Below, piece after piece: positions 59,341-64,000 of a stretch of 64,000 nucleotides of DNA. Below the pieces are notes generated by a model. It worked only from the letters and a program-made list of their open reading frames with translations, made no database searches and was not told the DNA's origin. The position numbers and the translations under genes are program-made. Origin of the DNA: Saururus chinensis (lineage: Eukaryota > Streptophyta > Magnoliopsida > Piperales > Saururaceae); contig CP141140.1 of the NCBI GenBank assembly GCA_035235625.1, positions 68,154,782 through 68,218,781 of the forward strand. Direction: 5' to 3'. Each line of letters opens with the position of its first letter. The first letter of the stretch is position 1.

Positions 59341-61258
59341 CTTTGATTGTGTAGTAGCATGCTAGGATTTTATAACTTAATTCTTTGCATGATTGTGCTG
59401 ATTAAATAAGCATGTTATATATATGTGAATTGTGCTTATGTTAGTGAAGACTAAGGGTACAATGGAACTACGAGCAAGAGAATTAGGGGATGCAAGAATT
59501 TTGAAGATTTAAGATTTAGAGCGCTTTTGGGGGCTTGTCAGTTAGTAAGAGATAACAACATAATTGTACTGCATAATATACGTAATGTGAATTGTAATAG
59601 AAAACAATGAGTAAGGATTTAGTAAGGGTTTGATGACAGGACTTAGGTCTAAAGGCTGTCATTTGAGGAGTTTGAGTAAGATGATTCGGTTTTAAGGCGA
59701 ATGGTGCAAGATGTAAGGTTGTAAGTATATCATGGTAAGCATATGCTGACATGGAATTCAAGTTTGACAAGTAAGGTTATGTAGAGATTTGTAAGACTGT
59801 AAGGGTAAGAGTGAGTTTTAAGTATGATTGGATGAGTTAAGTTGAAGTATGTTACCTTGTGGACCAAGGCTTTAGAACCGGTGTGGTTCTAGCTTGGTCG
59901 ACTGAAGAAATTGTACATGCATAAGTTACTTAATGTGAACTTGAATTGTATGTAACCCTAATTTGATAACATTGTGAGTTTGAAATTGAGGGTTTTGACG
60001 GATTAAGTTCTATTTTTGGGCCGGTCGATAAGTAATCAACTGAGCGTGCTTCTTGGTCTAGCCATGGTGTTATCCCGTGGGATTTGGTGTTGGTGCTATA
60101 TTTTGGCCTAGACGTTTGATGATCTGCTAAAAGCACTGTAAGTTTCCGCCCTTCGTAGGCACTGTATGTATTTTTGCCTATAGATGACACTATATTTCTT
60201 CCCAAGAGTGACACTGTAAGATTCCTGCCCAAGAGTGACACTGTATGTTTTTCCGCCCTTAGTGGCACTATATAGCCCTTGTTGGCACTGCATGGCCCCA
60301 GAGAGTGGGCATTTGCACACTCAGGTAAGTAGTATCATGGATATACTCTTACCTGTTTGATCCTGTGCCCCATGAGCATAGGTTTGCCTTGCCTTCAGAA
60401 AAGTCCATGGTGTTTAGTTGTTCTCCGAAGGTTAAGGTGACACCCAAGTGGCATTCCCTTCATTTTCGACGCTGGAGCTTATTAATTGTAATGAGTTTCA
60501 GTTGTCGGTAGTATGTGTATGATAGTAAGAGTAAGTTGTATGTTTGAGATTCTGAGTAAGCTGTACGTGTAAGATCCAAAGTAAGTGTGAGCTTCTAAGG
60601 AAGACAGTAAGAGTAAGTTTATGAGTATAAGATTGTACGAGTAAGGTCGTACAAGTTCGTACGAATAAGGTCATACGAGTAAGGTGGTGAGACTTTGATT
60701 CAGACTGTAAGTGTAAGTGTAAGTGTAAGTGTAAGAGTATGCTACAAGAGTAAGTGTAAGTTCAGCTAGTACAACTGTATATGTGTAAGATACTTTATTA
60801 TGTTGCATGTATTTTTTGCTTCATGTGTGATTGCATGAATGCATTTATATATGAACTTACGGAGTTCATTGATTTATTTCCCCTACTGTGTATTTTCCTA
60901 CTGAGTATAAAAATATTCACTTACCCTATTTTTTAGCCCTTTCATCTAGAGGCTTTTGCAGGTTCTGGACTTGGGTATGTATATATGATTCATTTTTTTC
61001 AGATTGTGAAAGAACTTGTACTCAGAGATGCCTGAGAAGTATTTATTTTGAAAGCCCATGGCCATGCAGGTTTTACTTTTGTGTTTTCGTTTTGGGTCAC
61101 GCTTGAGAATGTTGGTTTTGTCATGTGATGAATTAATTTATGAAAATTGTTTTGACATGTTCTGAAATTTGTTGTTTAATTTTATTTACATCCGTATTTT
61201 GAAATATAATTTTAGTAAAATTTTAAAGTAAATATGTGGAAAAACCTCGGGTGTGACA
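59341..61258 (+). mobile_element. LTR 3' portion, same family as the left window edge
   Basis: It shares with 1-747 the AGTAAG-rich block (60,500-60,740), cctactgagtata (60,897), aggcttttgcaggt (60,948) and the terminus aaacctcgggtgtgaca at 61,258. A tandem array lies at 60,125-60,300. It has no primer-binding site after 61,258. Its 5' end is unresolved and may lie as far left as 57 kb. Confidence 0.6.
60125..60300 (+). repeat. About 33-bp tandem repeat array in the LTR
   Basis: Units built on gacactgtaagattcctgcccaagagt recur about five to six times, with variants ggcactgtatgtatttttgcc and ggcactatatagccc. It produces repetitive frames on the minus strand (VTLGQESYSVTLG), which are not a gene. 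Confidence 0.8.
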
Positions 61259-62438
61259 GTATGAAGGAACCATAGTTATGTAATTACCATCACAGAAACA
61301 CAGTAGAAAAAATTAGTGAATGATTCTGTAAAAAAATAAATTTTCAGTGTTTTACATAATATAAAAGAAATCTTGTTGAAGACAACCCGTTCAAATGGAC
61401 GCGTTTGCCATTAAGAAATACATTTAGGTTAAGTGAAAATTAGACATGTTTTGGGTTAAGAGAAAACCAAAATAATTAGTCTTAAAAATAATAATTTTGT
61501 TGATCTAACAAAACCCGACCCGGCCTGGCCATGCATAAGAGCATAACCGAGCCGGCCAGATGGTGGCGACAACATGTGTGGGTTAGCCCACCTAGGTGTT
61601 TGGGTTTATCATGTATCTCCCCAACAAAAGTGGGGTGGCCCATGGGCTTAACTTGTAAGGCAAAACTTATGCCTTATGTATTAACACCATCTCCATCTTT
61701 TAGGTGATGTAAGATTTTCATTCCCTTCAACCAATTTAATGTGTATTTCTCATTCACTTAAAAGTGGCTCAATACCCAACAAGCTCATTTGCATGAACTT
61801 TTCATTAAATAGGTTTAACCCATGTTTACCTACTTTCTAACTGCCATAAGCATATTCACCCAGCTTGATTGGAACCCCAACCTCAGCATAATCTTTTCAA
61901 GATAATCTCACTCCACCCGATCTACGCTTTGCTCATGCCTGCCTTTATAACCATTAGACCCTACTTGCCCCCCCTTGTTTTGAGCCTAATAAAATGGAGG
62001 ACCATGAATGCAATGAGCACTTTATCGGTGATCAGATTGTTTAGAATTCCTTTCTTGTGGCCTTGGGGAATGAAATGAAGCTTTGATTTGCATCATATAC
62101 TTTCACCGTGAATTTTATTCACCTGATTCACATAATCTTGGGGAGCAATTCTACAAGTGTTTAGGGCATGCCCTAATGAATGACATTGAGAAACAATGTA
62201 TTAGGGCATTCCCTCTCATACACTACATGTTTGATACTTGATTTTTCCGGGCATATCCAATCTAACAGTGTGCTTTGGAGGCTTTGAAACATCTGCCTCT
62301 ACACAAATGTGCGCCCCATCGATCCATGTGGATGTGCTATAGGGGGTTTTAAAACGTCCACCCCCACAAAAATACAGGCTCCAAACACACACAAAAGGGT
62401 TTGCCACATTCCCCATTGGTCCCATCCCTACTCGACAA
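61259..62438. other. Spacer, no gene supported
   Basis: AT-rich to neutral sequence. Positions 62,160-62,220 have an inverted pair of tagggcatgcccta-like words. Positions 62,265-62,400 have an imperfect repeat of about 80 bp (ggaggctttgaaac, gggggttttaaaac). Nothing is named. Confidence 0.3.
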
Positions 62439-62724
62439 TGTTGGGCTGTACAATATTTTCCTTTTGTGATTTAATAAGCTGTAATTAAGGAGGGAGATTG
62501 GATTTTAGTGTAACGGACTGGCTATGGGCCTGCCCAGTTGGGGCGCACCCCATAGTTGGCATGGCCTCCCAGGGAGCCATGCCCTCCTTATATGGGGAGT
62601 ATTCTCCCTTCATTGTTTTTTATGCAATAGAGATTAAACTTCTTTCCCTTCCCCTTCATCATCTTCTCCCCTTTCCCTCACTTAAAGCTAGGTACTGCTT
62701 GTGTTTCAATTTGGGAACACAACA
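62439..62724 (+). repeat. 5' LTR of the right-edge gypsy element
   Basis: 286 bp with inverted TGTTG/CAACA ends. A cttatatgg (62,587) serves as a possible TATA. The left flank is GACAA; the partner flank is outside the window. Confidence 0.75.
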
Positions 62725-64000
62725 TTGGTATTAAAGCCTCAACAATCTGCCATGGTGTGAGGCAAGCAGCTGGTGACAACCCCGGAGATGCAACCCGAGA
62801 AAGTAAATGAAAACGTGGAGAACAACCCCAAACCAGCGGAAGGCTTGGACAATGCTGCTGTGTAGTCCATGTTTGAAACCATGACTGCCCAAATTCAGCA
62901 ACTAACAAAGGCTTTCGTTCAACTTTAGGCAGTCCCTGCAGCGCCCATATTGCCCAAGCTGCAGGCAGCAGCGCTGAGGTGGCAAGCCCTCCCAGCCCCT
63001 TGGATCTTGCGCTGCCATTTGACATTTTGATTCGCGATGGAAAGCACCTTTGGAGCACTGGTGTGTGTGCACAAGCTTCTCTCTCTATTTAGGGCCATAC
63101 CTTTGCTATTGACCTCTTCTTGCTGCCTACAAAGGGGGCGGATGTGGTGTGGAATTTTCATGGCATGATTATGAACTTTGAGGTGCGGTGACAATGAGTG
63201 CACAGCTAGGGTTTGCAACCAGGCTCCTTTCAGTAAGTCCAGCCGGTGAGCTCACTCTTTCGCTTTGCACCTTAAGGGTTTTTTCTCCAACAACATGCTA
63301 CTCTGGACGTGTGTCGGGATAGTCTACCAGAGGATTTGCTTACTCTCTTGGCTGAGCATGAGGACATATTTGCTGAGCCTAAGGAGCTACCCCTGGTGAG
63401 GCACCATGATAATCAAATTCTTATCATTCTAGGAGTTTCTCCTACGAATTTCTGTCCTTACCATTATCCTAACATATAGAAAGCTGAGATTGAGCACTTG
63501 GTACCAGACATGCTTCAAATGGATATTATTTACCCTAGCACTAGCTCTTTCTTTTCTCCTGTATTACTTGTCAGGAAGAAGGATGGGACTTAGCGTTTCT
63601 GTATGGACTACAGAGCACTCAATGCCATAACTATCAAGGATAAGTATCCCATCCCGGTGATTGAGGAGCTACTTGATGAGTTGGTTGGTGCTACAATCTT
63701 CAGCAAACTCGATCTTTGTTGGGGTTATAATTAAATTTGAATGCAGCCCACATATGTCCATAAGTGGCATTTCGAACTCATGCTGATCATTTTGAGTTCT
63801 TAGTCATGTAATTTAGATTGACCAGTGCTTCTGCCACCTTCTAGAGCCTCATGAATGATCAATTTCACCCTCTCCTTCTCTAATTTATCTTAGTCTTCTT
63901 TAATGATATATTGATCTACAACACATCTTGGGCGGACCATATGAAGCACCTCAGGTCCATTTTCTCTATTTTACGAGCTAATTCGCAATGAACATGTGGA
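62439..64000 (+). mobile_element. Ty3/gypsy element with a short LTR, runs off the window
   Basis: A 286-bp LTR (62,439-62,724) begins TGTTGGGCTGTAC and ends GGGAACACAACA. It is followed by TGGTATTAAAGCC (62,726-62,738), a methionine-tRNA-type primer-binding site. Further on, 63,340-63,720 encodes gypsy reverse transcriptase text (PLVRHHDNQI, then SPVLLVRKKDGT, then [20 protein letters not shown]). The short LTR and this wording suit a Reina-like chromovirus, with low certainty. It is broken, with several interruptions, and its 3' part is outside the window. Confidence 0.75.

Overview
This is a plant nuclear window, almost certainly from a flowering plant. It holds three spliced or organelle-type plant genes (a tau-class glutathione S-transferase, a DYW-class pentatricopeptide-repeat protein and a GH9 endoglucanase, all on the minus strand) in a dense bed of plant transposons: Mutator-like, hAT, a CACTA-like repeat block, Ty1/copia and Ty3/gypsy. 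There are no bacterial-type operons, CRISPR arrays or ribosome binding sites. The species cannot be told from the sequence.

Layout. 1-5,900: the end of an LTR whose family reappears at 59.3-61.3 kb, then AT-rich sequence with a minus-strand Ty3/gypsy gag-protease fossil at about 4.5-5.5 kb. 6.1-12.5 kb: a Mutator-like element (MULE) with long terminal inverted repeats, a 5'-truncated MuDR-type transposase and a decayed plant mobile domain (PMD) gene. A 2.1 kb solo LTR with an AGAAG target duplication splits the transposase. 12.8-13.8 kb: the GST gene. 14.5-18.1 kb: a hAT-type element with an exact 8-bp target duplication (GGCATAGA), carrying three intron-separated exons of a long-chain acyl-CoA synthetase, so a candidate gene-capturing hAT. 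18.2-20.9 kb: the PPR-DYW gene. 21.1-23.4 kb: a second, related hAT derivative and a 455-bp hAT MITE with an exact target duplication. 23.7-25.8 kb: a copia fossil and an isolated oleosin-like exon. 26.0-30.3 kb: a higher-order array of GCGACGCTT-type palindromic motifs, CT-rich blocks and GC-rich units. 32.6-33.7 kb: a 571-bp tandem duplication just beyond the 3' end of the endoglucanase. 33.9-36.7 kb: the five-exon GH9 gene.

38.0-52.2 kb is a nested stack. A minus-strand Ty1/copia element sits in an older Ty3/gypsy fossil. It carries a solo LTR in its gag region (same family as the one in the MULE) and a young, nearly whole 5.6 kb chromovirus in its 5' LTR. 52-64 kb holds more fossils: a copia gag piece cut by a (TA)n tract, a long GC-rich stretch without recognisable genes, the second copy of the window-edge LTR family, and a short-LTR Ty3/gypsy element that runs off the right edge.

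The host genes have unrelated roles: glutathione conjugation, organellar RNA editing and cell-wall glucan hydrolysis. They form no pathway together. The main interest is in how transposons have captured, split and duplicated sequence here. Splice sites, target duplications and LTR differences were read by eye; no search or alignment program was run.
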